Assembly (NCBI RefSeq): GCF_015206815.1
Contig: NZ_JADEXZ010000001.1
Coordinates: 62,001 to 126,000 of the forward strand
Origin: Fortiea sp. LEGE XX443
GTDB lineage: Bacteria; Cyanobacteriota; Cyanobacteriia; Cyanobacteriales; Nostocaceae
Direction of reading: 5' to 3'
Length of the DNA stretch: 64,000 bases
Part shown: piece after piece, positions 8,879 to 18,900 of the stretch
Numbering within the stretch: position 1 is the stretch's first letter
How the letters are laid out: every line of letters starts with the position of its first letter
Program-made: the position numbers and the translations under genes
The notes under the pieces: model-generated
The model's input: the letters and a program-made list of their open reading frames with translations, nothing else
Told to the model about the DNA's origin: nothing
The model's database searches: none

Positions 8879-9914
8879 TCAACGAATAGCTATTCTGCTG
8901 CATGAAGGAGTTACAGGATCTCAGGGCAAAACAGGGTTGGCAATTTTGCGCTACAGTGAAGCCCCAATCGTAGCAGTGATTGACCGGGAAACTGCTGGCA
9001 GATTTTTACCAGAAATCACAGGTGTCAAGCGTGATGTGCCGATTGTGCCATCGGTAGCAGCAGCCCTAGAATACAAACCAGAAGTTTTGGTAATTGGGAT
9101 TGCGCCAAAAGGTGGTGCTGTACCCGATGATTATTGGGTGGAAATCAAAGATGCGCTACAAGCTGGAATGTCCGTGGTAAATGGTTTACACACGCCATTG
9201 GCAACGATCGCAGAGTTAAATGCACTGCTAAAACCAGGACAATTGATTTGGGATGTACGGAAAGAACCACCAAATATAGATGTAGCTAGTGGACTGGCGC
9301 GTAATCTTCCTTGTCGTCGGGTTTTGACGGTGGGAACTGACATGGCGATTGGGAAAATGTCTACTAGTTTAGAACTACATTGGGCGGGAAAACTGCGGGG
9401 TTGGAGTTCTAAGTTCATCGCTACAGGTCAAACTGGTTTAATGTTAGAAGGCGATGGTGTAGCTTTAGATGCCGTCAGGGTAGACTTTGCGGCTGGCGCT
9501 GTCGAACAAATAGTGATGCGCTATGGCAAAAACTATGACATTCTGCACATCGAAGGACAAGGTTCGTTACTGCATCCTGGTTCTACAGCAACTTTACCTT
9601 TGATGCGTGGTTCTCAACCCACCCAACTAGTACTGGTACATCGGGCGGGACAAACCCATAACAAGAATAATCCCCATGTACCCATTCCATCGTTGACGAA
9701 AGTAATCCAAATGTATGAATCTGTTGCCAGTGCTGGCGGCGCATTTGGCAAAGTACCTGTAGTGGGCATAGCGTTGAATACTGCTCATCTAGACGAGTTT
9801 GCAGCCCAAGAAGCGATCGCTCAAACCACAGCCGAAACAGGTTTACCATGTACTGATGTAGTCCGATTTGGCGCAGATTTGCTATTAGATGCTGTAATGA
9901 AGTGTGAAGTATGA
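8862..9914 (+). CDS. dgcN: DUF1611 protein, probable D-glutamate N-acetyltransferase
   Basis: A 350-residue DUF1611 protein: a Rossmann-like N-terminal domain (IAILLHEGVTGSQGKTGL to VLVIGIAPKGG) followed by a P-loop-like domain with VGTDMAIGKMSTSLEL near residue 160. The GTG at 8862 is preferred: it has GGGGG nine bases upstream (8848-8852), the protein then begins at the usual point of the family, and it overlaps the end of the epimerase gene by 17 bases, implying translational coupling. An ATG at 8781 would add 27 atypical residues. DUF1611 proteins include DgcN, which acetylates D-glutamate; with DgcA this would yield N-acetyl-L-glutamate, an arginine precursor. Function is by analogy. Confidence 0.8.
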   Translation: MRLPLNQRIAILLHEGVTGSQGKTGLAILRYSEAPIVAVIDRETAGRFLPEITGVKRDVPIVPSVAAALEYKPEVLVIGIAPKGGAVPDDYWVEIKDALQAGMSVVNGLHTPLATIAELNALLKPGQLIWDVRKEPPNIDVASGLARNLPCRRVLTVGTDMAIGKMSTSLELHWAGKLRGWSSKFIATGQTGLMLEGDGVALDAVRVDFAAGAVEQIVMRYGKNYDILHIEGQGSLLHPGSTATLPLMRGSQPTQLVLVHRAGQTHNKNNPHVPIPSLTKVIQMYESVASAGGAFGKVPVVGIALNTAHLDEFAAQEAIAQTTAETGLPCTDVVRFGADLLLDAVMKCEV

Positions 9915-9963
9915 AGGCTGAAGTATGAAGTTTGAAATTTCAGACTTCACACTTCAGCCTTCC
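9897..9963. repeat. Heptad repeats of TGAAGTA type forming an imperfect hairpin
   Basis: Directly after the DUF1611 stop, repeats of GAAGTATGAAG type are followed by their complement (cagacttcacacttcagccttc), so the transcript could fold into a stem that may double as a terminator. Similar heptad runs occur at about 40270-40306, 45226-45262, 46444-46475 and 58979-59010. These match the short tandemly repeated sequences long known in heterocystous cyanobacteria. Confidence 0.6.
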
Positions 9964-10033
9964 ATTGACAGCGATCGCCTAATCTCGAAGTGTTGGCTGT
10001 TTAATATCTAAATTGTCGTAACAATGCTCATTT

Positions 10034-10375
10034 TTAAACCTCCAGGGGCTTCAACATTCGCCAAATTTCCCCATCAATCTGCATCAAATACTCAGGCTCC
10101 AATTCACCAATTTTACGAATAATTCGCTTTGGATCGATCGCCCGCATCTGAAAAACCATTGCTACCGAAAGCAATGTCAACCCATTCAGTGCTGATGGCT
10201 CAATCCTAACAGTAAACGCAAACCTCAATGCCGCCAAGGAAGAAGTAACTGGGACAATCATCAACATGTGCGAAACCGCAATGTCTGTTTGTACAGCGAT
10301 CGCAGGACGATTACCCTTTTCTTCTCGTTTATCCGAATCTGGTAAACTTACTAATATAATATCCCCTCTCGCCAT
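10034..10375 (-). CDS. MazF/PemK-type toxin endoribonuclease
   Basis: A 113-residue PemK/MazF-like toxin: it opens with MARGDIILVSLPDSDKREEKGNRPAI, in which the GNRP turn and basic residues correspond to the RNA-binding and catalytic loop, and continues with MLMIVPVTSSLAALRFAFTVRI. Such toxins cleave mRNA at short sequences. Its start lies one base beyond the stop of the antitoxin gene (10377-10613), so the two form an antitoxin-first operon, the standard order. Cleavage specificity cannot be read from the sequence. Confidence 0.88.
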   Translation of the reverse strand: MARGDIILVSLPDSDKREEKGNRPAIAVQTDIAVSHMLMIVPVTSSLAALRFAFTVRIEPSALNGLTLLSVAMVFQMRAIDPKRIIRKIGELEPEYLMQIDGEIWRMLKPLEV

Positions 10376-10376
10376 C

Positions 10377-10613
10377 TCATTCTTCCAGAGATGCCAACAT
10401 TCCTTCCGTACTCAGCCAATCCTCGTCACTTGCTGCTTCCCATGCTGCAAATTCCAACTTTAGCTCATTGGGTATTTGCATCAGCAAAGGAGTCAGGAGT
10501 GCTACAATCTCCCGATTCACCGAATGTCCATGAGCCTGCGCTCGTTGTGCGATCGCCTGATATAATTCCATCGGCAATGTTACTTGAGCATCAATTTCAC
10601 TTGAACCATTCAT
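10377..10613 (-). CDS. Ribbon-helix-helix-type antitoxin
   Basis: A 78-residue antitoxin partner of the MazF-like toxin. The N-terminal part AQVTLPMELYQAIAQRAQAHGHSVNREIV reads as a beta strand plus two helices of the Arc/FitA-like ribbon-helix-helix fold. It would bind the operon promoter. The acidic C-terminus (AAWEAASDEDWLSTEGML) is the expected toxin-neutralising tail. It ends one base before the toxin start. A short regulatory region precedes it, but no clear operator repeats were seen. Confidence 0.82.
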   Translation of the reverse strand: MNGSSEIDAQVTLPMELYQAIAQRAQAHGHSVNREIVALLTPLLMQIPNELKLEFAAWEAASDEDWLSTEGMLASLEE

Positions 10614-10811
10614 AGAACTGAGATATCAATAGAATACCCATCCATTGTATTGTAATCGCGCTGAAATTTTAGACTTCAGACCTCAATTGTACAGCGATCG
10701 CCTGATTTTGTAGGGTGTGTTAACAAAGCAACGCACAGAATTAATCATCAGGTGCATGACGACGTAAATCATCAAAATATTTTAATTTACCCATTTAGTG
10801 ATTCAAGAGGG

Positions 10812-11663
10812 TTAATTTCTTGGTGTTAGCTGCTTTTGTAACTGAATAACTTGCTCTAAAGTTAACTCTGTTACTCGCACGATCACTTCAGTTTCTATAC
10901 CTTCGTGTAGTAAATTTAGTGCGACTTTTTCTAAAGCTTTTTGAGCGCCTTCCTGTTCCCAACTAGTAACAATTTCCATGATTTCCTCCTGTTCGTCTAA
11001 CCCCATTGTACTTATTGTTGCTTGAAAGACTTGTTTCTCAGTGTCATCCAGGCGCAAATATGTATCCACAAACCCAGAAATTAACTGCATTCGGGCTGGA
11101 TCTAATTTTAGCGTTGCCAGCAATCGCAAACATTCCGCCTTCACCTGCGGACGCTCATGCTGAGGAATATTCATTTTTGCCATTAACGCTGCTGCTACTG
11201 GATTTGGCTGAGTGAGAAAATCTCGCCAACTTAAACGATTTAATTGAATGGCTGCAAACTGAAATTCTAGTACGTTTAAATCACCAAACGTCACGCGATA
11301 ATTTTGCGGCTCAGGGCGCTTTGGTTCATCAAAAGAAAAGATAACAACTGGATAAATCGGTAAATCATATTTTTCGTGTAACCGAGCAAAATACTTAAAC
11401 ATCCGTTTGGCAAATGCTGTTTCAGTATAAGATTGATTTTCAACGTGAATTAAAAAATAGGTTTCCTGCTCTTGATAACGCACTTGAGCCAGTAAATCAA
11501 TTTCTTTCTTCTCTCCCAATGTCACATCAGTAAATACTTCCTGGGGGAAAAATTGAATGGAATCACGATCTATTTGGCTGACTACTTGCGGTAGAAATAA
11601 ATCTAAAAACTCAATAAAAAAAGTAGATAATAATTCTTTGAAGAGACGATCATGGTCTATCAT
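10812..11663 (-). CDS. Rpn-family PD-(D/E)XK nuclease
   Basis: A 283-residue protein of the Rpn/PDDEXK_2 group, often annotated as putative transposase or recombination-promoting nuclease. The ATG at 11663 (MIDHDRLFKELLSTFFIEF) matches the normal family start. Upstream ATGs would add 17 residues with no similarity. The nuclease core is visible: KKEIDLLAQVR (Asp) and YFLIHVENQS (Glu plus polar residue), followed by TAFAKRMFKYFARLHEKY. The C-terminal helical region (ALEKVALNLLHEGIETEVI) is typical of cyanobacterial members. These proteins are DNA endonucleases in E. coli; the role here is unknown. Confidence 0.85.
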   Translation of the reverse strand: MIDHDRLFKELLSTFFIEFLDLFLPQVVSQIDRDSIQFFPQEVFTDVTLGEKKEIDLLAQVRYQEQETYFLIHVENQSYTETAFAKRMFKYFARLHEKYDLPIYPVVIFSFDEPKRPEPQNYRVTFGDLNVLEFQFAAIQLNRLSWRDFLTQPNPVAAALMAKMNIPQHERPQVKAECLRLLATLKLDPARMQLISGFVDTYLRLDDTEKQVFQATISTMGLDEQEEIMEIVTSWEQEGAQKALEKVALNLLHEGIETEVIVRVTELTLEQVIQLQKQLTPRN

Positions 11664-11710
11664 ATTTTTGATTTTCGTGTTGATGATGAGCAGGCGATCG
11701 CACTGAAATT

Positions 11711-12142
11711 TCACACTTCATACTTCACCTGACAGCGATCGCAACTTCCTTGAACAGTCACTTCATACCGTTCCGCTTTTAATCCCAACCGCAGTTTGCT
11801 CAGATCAATACATTGGAATGTATTCCAATCAATATCTTCAATTGCACCACAACAATTGCAGCGAAAGTGATGGTGTGGTGCAACATTAGCATCATAACGC
11901 GATACGCCTTCTTCTAGAAGCACTTCTCGCACCAAGCCAACCTCGCGTAATGCTTGCAGCGCCGCATAAACGGTGGCTTGGGATGAAGTCGGCGCATCCT
12001 GATTCAAGTTTGTCAGAATTTGCTCCACAGTCGGATGGTCTTCTCGTTCCAGTAGATTTGCATATACTGCGAAGCGCTGGGGAGTCACTCGCAATCCTTT
12101 ACTCTTGAGTGTTTTGACAATCTCATCAGCTTTTTGCTGCAT
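11711..12142 (-). CDS. perR: Fur-family regulator, PerR-like
   Basis: A Fur-superfamily repressor of 143 residues from the ATG at 12142; a GTG at 12160 would add six. The winged helix is KSKGLRVTPQRFAVYANLL to SQATVYAALQALREVGLV. The regulatory metal site reads SRYDANVAPHHHF, with Asp where PerR proteins carry their oxidation-linked Asp. A structural zinc site is formed by CNCC (109-112 region) and the C-terminal CDRC. This combination fits PerR (FurC of Anabaena) better than Fur or Zur. A perfect 13-base palindrome lies just upstream (12177-12189), suggesting autoregulation. PerR-type regulators control peroxide defence; no target gene is adjacent. Confidence 0.8.
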   Translation of the reverse strand: MQQKADEIVKTLKSKGLRVTPQRFAVYANLLEREDHPTVEQILTNLNQDAPTSSQATVYAALQALREVGLVREVLLEEGVSRYDANVAPHHHFRCNCCGAIEDIDWNTFQCIDLSKLRLGLKAERYEVTVQGSCDRCQVKYEV

Positions 12143-12176
12143 AGCATTGACTTGAATCACTTTAACAGACTTGGAT

Positions 12177-12189
12177 CACTATTATAGTG
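12177..12189. promoter_or_regulatory. Candidate Fur/PerR-type operator
   Basis: The perfect palindrome CACTAT-T-ATAGTG lies 34 bases upstream of the perR-like ATG, in the right place for an autoregulatory operator. A second AT-rich site, TTGTAATTATTCTGA at 12267-12281, matches 12 of 14 defined positions of the PerR box consensus TTATAATNATTATAA. It lies between the regulator and the divergent M48 protease gene. Assignment is by pattern only. Confidence 0.4.
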
Positions 12190-12433
12190 TTTCTTCTCTC
12201 AGCCCCTAACTTTTTTAGGAAAGATAAAATTCAAATAGTGTTTATCATTACTTTTTTACTCTTAAATTGTAATTATTCTGATTTGAAGAAAATGGGAAAA
12301 ATATTTAGTAGAATGTAGCACCGCCAGGCTTTGCGTCCCTACTAGAGGTAAAATAATAGCGATCGCTCTAGGCGGATGGGGAGTGTTACACATAGCATTA
12401 AAATAACAGCCCTTTGCATAGGTAAACTCCAGC

Positions 12434-14050
12434 ATGAAACGAACCGGGAAGTCTCTGCTGCTAACCTTGAGTTGGATATTGTTATCAGTTGCTACATCAG
12501 TTTTAATTATCCTGACACAACCGATAGCCCCCGTTCCAGCACAAGAACCTGCTACTACTGTAGAAACGACAAATACACCCAATCCAGAAGCCTCAACTCC
12601 CACACCACAGCCAAACCAGACCGAAAAACCAGAAGCCTCTGAATCCAAACCACCAGATACCGCAACAGAACCCGCACTCACTCCCGAAGAAATCGCCCGT
12701 CAACAAAAGTTTATCGAAGCAGACAAGCTATACATCGCCGGACAAATTGCAGATGCAGAAAAACTCTACCGTGAGGCAAAAGCAACCTTTGTCAAAACAG
12801 ATGCACCAACCCAAGAACGTAAATTAGCCATCCTTGACCCTACGCAACTATCGCCAGCAGGTAAAGTATATTGGCGCGAATCAGAGGCGGGGATAGCCGC
12901 TAAGTTGCAAACTCGAACTGAAGTACCACTAAAACTACTGGTTGAGCAATATCCAGAATTTATTCTCGGTCATATTCGCTATGCCGAAATTCTCAAACAA
13001 TACGATCGCCCAAAAGAAGCTTTAGATATTTTAGAACGGGGAGCATCACTATATCCAGATCAACCAGAGTTAATTAAAGCTAGAGTCACAGCATTGGCAG
13101 ACGACAAGAAATGGATAGAAGCTTCTTTAGCAGCGCGTCAGTTTGCCATCCTCTATCCTAATGATCCCCAAGCACCAGAGTTTACAGAACTTGCAGAAAA
13201 AAATCTCAAACGCTACAAATCCCATATTCGAGGAGAAATTCGCGGTAATACCATAGCTAACATCATCACAGGTGCATTAGGTTACGCCGTAACTGGTAGC
13301 CTGCTTGGGCCGTTTTCCGCCTTAGACTCTACCATCTTGCTCCTACAGGGAGAAGGTGCTGTAGGTGATTCAGTCGCCAAGCAAGCAAAAAAACAGCTAC
13401 CTCTAGTAAAAGATGAAGAAGTGCTGGCTTATGTGGATGAAATCGGACAAAAACTAGCAAAAATTGCCGGACGCAACGAATTTAAATACGAATTTTTTGT
13501 GATTCCCGAAGAAGAACTCAACGCCTTTGCCCTACCAGGCGGTAAAGTTTTTATTAATGCAGGTGCGATCGCAAAAAGTAACTCAGAAGCAGAACTAGCT
13601 GGATTAATCGGTCATGAATTATCTCACGTAGTTCTATCCCACGGCTTTCAATTAGTCACCCAAGGTAATTTGATTTCTAACGTCACCCAATATCTGCCTT
13701 TAGGTGGTACAGTTGGTCAACTTTTCGCCCTCAGTTACAGCCGCGACATGGAACGTCAAGCCGATACCCTTGGTACACGGTTGATTGTGGCTAGTGGCTA
13801 TGCTGCTGATGGATTGCGTAACTTAATGGCGACTCTAGATAAACAAAGAAAAAATGCTCCTCCTACTTGGTTATCTTCCCACCCAGGAGGGAATGAACGA
13901 GTCAGTTATTTAGAAAACCTGATTACTCGTGGTAACTACAACCGCTACAGCTATGAAGGAGTCGAACGTCACACCGCCATTCAAGCACGGGTGAAACAAC
14001 TGCTGAAAGAGAAAAAAGAACAAGAAGAAAAAAAGCGTCGTTCTCGCTGA
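12434..14050 (+). CDS. Exported/membrane-anchored M48 metalloprotease with helical repeats
   Basis: A 538-residue zinc protease. Residues 1-37 form a signal peptide or anchor (LLLTLSWILLSVATSVLIIL...PVPAQE), followed by a Pro/Thr-rich linker to about 80. Residues 90-245 form TPR-like helices (ILKQYDRPKEALDILERGASLYP). The M48 catalytic domain covers about 330-520, with HELSH at 394-398 and the third zinc ligand Glu440 in RDMERQADTLG. The C-terminus is very basic (KEKKEQEEKKRRSR). It resembles BepA/YfgC-like quality-control proteases of the cell envelope but has the TPR part before the protease rather than after it. It is divergent from perR and 67 bases upstream of the COP23 gene. Confidence 0.9.
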   Translation: MKRTGKSLLLTLSWILLSVATSVLIILTQPIAPVPAQEPATTVETTNTPNPEASTPTPQPNQTEKPEASESKPPDTATEPALTPEEIARQQKFIEADKLYIAGQIADAEKLYREAKATFVKTDAPTQERKLAILDPTQLSPAGKVYWRESEAGIAAKLQTRTEVPLKLLVEQYPEFILGHIRYAEILKQYDRPKEALDILERGASLYPDQPELIKARVTALADDKKWIEASLAARQFAILYPNDPQAPEFTELAEKNLKRYKSHIRGEIRGNTIANIITGALGYAVTGSLLGPFSALDSTILLLQGEGAVGDSVAKQAKKQLPLVKDEEVLAYVDEIGQKLAKIAGRNEFKYEFFVIPEEELNAFALPGGKVFINAGAIAKSNSEAELAGLIGHELSHVVLSHGFQLVTQGNLISNVTQYLPLGGTVGQLFALSYSRDMERQADTLGTRLIVASGYAADGLRNLMATLDKQRKNAPPTWLSSHPGGNERVSYLENLITRGNYNRYSYEGVERHTAIQARVKQLLKEKKEQEEKKRRSR

Positions 14051-14117
14051 ATCAAAACACAAATTTTTGCGTCAATTTAATTATCAATTGGCTACCTCAT
14101 ATACCAAAGGATGATTT

Positions 14118-14909
14118 ATGGCATTACAACCCCTGAAGTTTTTGTGTTTGAGCGGTCTGGGTTTATCCTTATTTTTGGGTAATTCTGCCGCCTTTGCTCA
14201 AGTTAATGATGATGGTGCGATCGTTGTACCCACCACTTCCGATCCATCAGGTTCATCAATTCCAGTTGATACATCAACAGGCGTACCCACTTCCTCCACT
14301 GGTACTGTAACCGCTGGTACTAGGTTTAGCTGCCAAAATAGCAATGGTCAGTACATCGTGATGTATCAGCCTGAAAGCCAACCAGGGCAATTCTTTTCTT
14401 GGGCGGCTCCTGCGGCGTTGGGTGGTGGTTGGGATCCTTATAAACGTTGTGTCACCATTGCTCAACGCTTAGAACAATATCGTCCTGATGGCTTGCAAGA
14501 ACTCCAGACAGGTTTCTTAAACAACGAAAATATTGTCTGTGTTACCACCGAGGCTAACTCTAGCTGTCGCATTGTCCTAACAGTACCACGTGACAAAGAC
14601 CCATATACTGTCCGCAATAGTATTTTCCAAAACTTAGTTTCTGCTGATAGTGGACAGCAAACCACCGCTGTAAACACTTATCGCAACAATAGAGGCGGAG
14701 TAGAAGAAATATACAACATCGGTCGTACAATCTTGGGTGGACGCGATCGCCAAGTTAGCTCATCTAGAAGTGGTATTAATCTCAAACCTTTCCTCGATCG
14801 CAAAGATGGTGGAACTGGGACAAAATTAAGAAATGGCGTAGCAATTCGCCGTCAAACTCCCACTCAATCTCAAGGACGAACTCGTTTGAATCCTGGCAAT
14901 TTCCGCTAA
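14118..14909 (+). CDS. COP23-domain exported protein
   Basis: A 263-residue secreted or periplasmic protein with a signal peptide (residues 1-27, cleavage around AFA-Q). The COP23 domain follows (about 65-180: TRFSCQNSNGQYIVMYQPES, WDPYKRCVTIAQRLEQYRPDGL, IVCVTTEANSSCRIVLTVP), with four conserved-looking Cys likely in disulphides. COP23 was named for a circadian-oscillating membrane protein of Cyanothece; its biochemical role is not known. The C-terminal 70 residues are basic and low-complexity. It follows the M48 protease in the same direction and may be co-transcribed with it. Confidence 0.85.
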   Translation: MALQPLKFLCLSGLGLSLFLGNSAAFAQVNDDGAIVVPTTSDPSGSSIPVDTSTGVPTSSTGTVTAGTRFSCQNSNGQYIVMYQPESQPGQFFSWAAPAALGGGWDPYKRCVTIAQRLEQYRPDGLQELQTGFLNNENIVCVTTEANSSCRIVLTVPRDKDPYTVRNSIFQNLVSADSGQQTTAVNTYRNNRGGVEEIYNIGRTILGGRDRQVSSSRSGINLKPFLDRKDGGTGTKLRNGVAIRRQTPTQSQGRTRLNPGNFR

Positions 14910-15502
14910 TAGTTACTGATTTTAGAGCGCCAAATGTTGTTTTTCAGGAAATGGGGGAACACAGGAAGCTAAAGAACTCGCCAAAAGTTCTAGTTTTCCT
15001 CATTCCCTTCATCCTGCTCATTTTGATTCACGGTAACACTATTTTCTCCAACTTACTCAGACAGTAGATTTTTGCGGAATTATAAACTACTGCACATTTC
15101 AAAAGTTTTGAAGCAATGGCTTGAGGTTAGATGATGAAAGGCGATCATTCCATCAATAGGATACTATAAAAGGTAGTTTTTGGAACTCACGACGAATATG
15201 ACGCGATATTAAACCTCATCTATGTTGGGATCTGGAGTTTTTGATTATTCTGTTGTGTCATTGCGGCGTAAGGAAGCAATCTCATAATCTCGATAAAAAA
15301 CTACGATTCTCAAAGTAGACGAGGTTTAAATTAACTTTATCTATTTTTATGACTCTATCTTAATTCTTTATATATCTTAGGCTTATTCATTCAGGACTTA
15401 CGTACATGTCACGAAAAAACGAACCACAGAGACACAGAGTAGACGGAGAAATAAGAGTTTGAGAGGTATTTTACGTAAGTCCTATCATTCAGTTAATCAT
15501 AA
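14910..15502. repeat. Gene-free stretch with a hairpin repeat at 15393-15483
   Basis: No gene is supported here. The clearest structure is a 91-base segment bounded by a perfect 12-base inverted repeat, AGGACTTACGTA at 15393-15404 and TACGTAAGTCCT at 15472-15483. It encloses the 'cgaaccacagagacacagag' type of sequence that also occurs, in variant form, at 59908-60015. It looks like a non-autonomous insertion. Confidence 0.55.
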
Positions 15503-15640
15503 TTGTTAGATGAATTCGTAAAGAAAGCTGCTGGAATGGGTTTACCTGCAATTGTACTTCTAATGACAATGGCTACTACAGGTCTTACAGGATCTGCTGT
15601 AATAGCATCGTACCTAGTAATCAGAGTTATCTGTGCGTAA
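15503..15640 (+). CDS. Possible 45-residue hydrophobic peptide
   Basis: An open frame from a TTG at 15503 (or an internal ATG at 15536 giving 34 residues) encodes a mostly hydrophobic peptide with a lysine pair near its start (DEFVKKAAGMGLPAI) and one continuous membrane-like segment (VLLMTMATTGLTGSAVIASY). No strong ribosome binding site is visible. It could be a small membrane peptide or the decayed start of a larger membrane protein. Support is weak: composition and continuity only. Confidence 0.25.
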   Translation: MLDEFVKKAAGMGLPAIVLLMTMATTGLTGSAVIASYLVIRVICA

Positions 15641-15975
15641 ATCTTGCCAAAATCTAAATATGAGCGTGACTCACCGTGTCTGACGACACCGTGGGTTTTT
15701 CACCTGTTTTAACCATTTGCTAGGCATTTCTTAATCTAATTGGGATAGCGTGAAGCACTGAATACCAAATTAGTCTAATTGCGCGATGGCGTAACCGCCC
15801 AGCGTAGCTGATCGCCTAAACTGCGAAGTTTATCTTTGTGGTTATATTTTATTGCCCAATTGCGATCGCACACCTCACCAACTGACACAGCAGAGATTGT
15901 AAGTTTAATCGCAATCTTTGGTGACTAAAAGTTCAAATTGCTTCTCTAAATCCTGATTTATCTACCCCCAAAAAT

Positions 15976-18900
15976 ATGCAAGCAGGTAAAACTATCACCA
16001 ACGTAGGATTTTTAGGACAGCAAATCTTTCCTACAGGCTTTATTCCCTCTGGTGCAGCAGGTGCAATTAATGGTACACCAGTAGCAGTCGGTGGTTTGTC
16101 TGGTCTAGCTTACGATGCTGCCAATAATCGTTACTATGTAATTTCGGACGATCGCTCAGAAAACGCCCGTTTTTATACTTTCACAGGCGATCCTGCTGCT
16201 GGTAGTGTAACTTTTACCAATGTTACTGGACTGAGAGATATCAACGGGAACCTCTTTCCAGCATTGAGTTTAGACCCAGAAGACATTGTATTAACTAACA
16301 ACGGTACAGTTTTCATTTCTTCGGAAGGAGAAGTAAATCCTGGTGCTGGACGGGTGATCAATCCGTTTGTGAGCGAATTTTCCCTCAGCACAGGCCAGCA
16401 ATTGCGTTCCGTTAGGTTGCCGGAGGCATCGCTTCCTGTCCCCACAAAATTTTTGCCAGTAGTCGAAGATACCAATGGCGACGGCATCATTAACGCAGGT
16501 GATACGCAAACATCCGGTATACGGAATAACTTAGCCTTTGAAAGTCTGACTATCACACCAGACCAAACAACTTTATTTACCGCTACAGAAAACGCCCTCT
16601 TCCAAGATGGGGCTGTTGCTTCCGTTTCCACTGGTACGCCGACGCGCATCCTGCAATACAACTTGGCCACGGGACAGCCAACAAAAGAATACCTATATGT
16701 CACTGAAGCAGTCGCAGATGCACCACTACCCGCTAATGGATTTAATACCAACGGCTTAGTAGATTTACTGGCTATTGACGATCGCGGCACATTACTGGCT
16801 GTAGAACGTTCCTTCTCTGTCGGGCTTCCTGGTACAGGCAATACAATCAAAATTTACGAAATTTCTCTCCAAGGCGCAACCGATATCAGCAGTATCGAAT
16901 CACTCAACAGTTTGAGTCCAGAAGAATTAGCCGCAATTCAACCAGCCCAAAAGCGCTTGGTGTTGAATTTGAATGATTTGGATTTACCAACTGGATTGGA
17001 CAACATAGAAGGTATAGAATTTGGCCCCAAACTAGCAGATGGTCGTCAGTCAATTGTTTTGGTTAGTGACAACAACTTCAGCGCCACTCAATTTACGCAA
17101 ATTTTGACGTTGGATGCAAATTTAATTCCCAGCGTTGTACCAACTGTCGAAACTCGTCCCGATTTATTAGATGATGATATTGAAGCTGCGGATGCAGATG
17201 ACCCAGCTATTTATGTCAACGCCGACAATGCCGCTGATAGCTTAGTATTGACTTCAGTAAAAAATGCTGGACTGCGGGTTTACAACTTGTCCGGGGAACT
17301 ATTGCAAGAAGTGAATCCCGGTGACATTCGCTATAACAATATTGATTTACAATACGGCTTCAAATTAGGTGATAGCACAATTGATATTGCCGTAGCCAGC
17401 GATCGCGAAAATGACAAACTGGTAATCTTTAAAATTAACCCCAACCCCTCAACCCCTGGTGAATATTTAGAAGACATTACCGATAGTAGTATTGGTACTC
17501 TCTTCCAAGCACCGCCCTTTGAACCACCTTATATATCAGACGAACGCAGTGCTTACGGGTTGGCATTATACCGTAGCCCTGTGACCAATGATTACTATAC
17601 CTTCGTTAGTCGTCGGGAAACTGGAGATGTTGCCCAGTTCAAACTTATCGACCAAGGTAACGGTAAAATTGGCGCAGAACGAGTGCGGGAATTTAGCATT
17701 CCGACAGAAGAGGGTATTGATCCCCAAACTGAGGGGATGGTAGCAGACCAAGAATTAGGCTACCTCTACATTGGTCAGGAAAATGTTGGTATTTGGAAAT
17801 TCGAGGCCGAACCCTATGCCAGCAATACAGGTACACTGATTGATCAAGTCCGGGCTTTGGGTGGTAATAACCTGACCGACGATGTGGAAGGACTAACTAT
17901 TTATTATGGTAAAGATGGTCAGGGCTATCTCTTAGCTTCCAGCCAAGGCGATAACACATTTGTTGCTTACACCCGTGAAGGCAATAATCAATTCATCGGT
18001 AGCTTTGCTGTCGGTAGTAACGGCTCAATTGACAGTGTACAAGAATCCGATGGCGCAGATGTTGTGAATGTGCCTTTAGGCCCCAACTTCCCCTCTGGTT
18101 TATTCATCACCCAAGATGGTTCTAACGATCCCGCCGTACTTGTGGAAGATGACGGTGAACTCGAAAACATCAACACCAACTTTAAGTTTGTACCTTGGGA
18201 AAACATCGCCAACGCTTTCCCGGAAGCTTTAGTAATCGATACCACCAGCTACGATCCGCGCAATCCCGATACTTCTTTATTTGTCCCCAGAGTCACACTC
18301 AAGGGTTTTGCTTCACTTCCAGCAGATACCTTTGCCGAAGGGCCACGATCTGGTAGTGCAATTACTGGAAATACTAACGGCCGGAATGTACCATTTGCTG
18401 CTCAACCAATCCAAGGGTTTAGTGGCGTACAGAAGGCTGATAATGATTCCTTCTATTTCCTCTCTGACAACGGCTTTGGTAGCCAAAACAACAGCGCAGA
18501 CTACCTGTTGCGGATTTATCGCGCCGATCCGAGTTTCCGGGGTGCAGAACCAGGGGGTAACGGTAGCGTCAATATTTTGGATTTTATTCAGTTATCTGAC
18601 CCTAACAACAAAGTTCCTTTTCAGATTGTCAACGAGAACACCAGCGATCGCCTGTTAACTGGTGCAGACTTCGATATTGAATCCTTCGTGATTGCGGAAG
18701 ACGGAACTTTCTGGGTTGGCGATGAGTTTGGCCCCTATTTGCTGCACTTTGATGCAACTGGCAAACTGTTAGATGCACCTATTCCTACACCCAACATCAC
18801 CAATCTCAATACTTTGGATGGTCAACCACCAATTGTAATTGGACACCGAGGCGCAAGCGGTGAACTACCAGAACATACCCTTGGTGCTTACATGTTGGCG

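Noticed and set aside
12262-12681. Minus-strand open frame rich in Gly/Val/Ser
   Set aside because: It is antisense to the Pro/Thr/Glu-rich linker of the M48 protease gene and covers its promoter.
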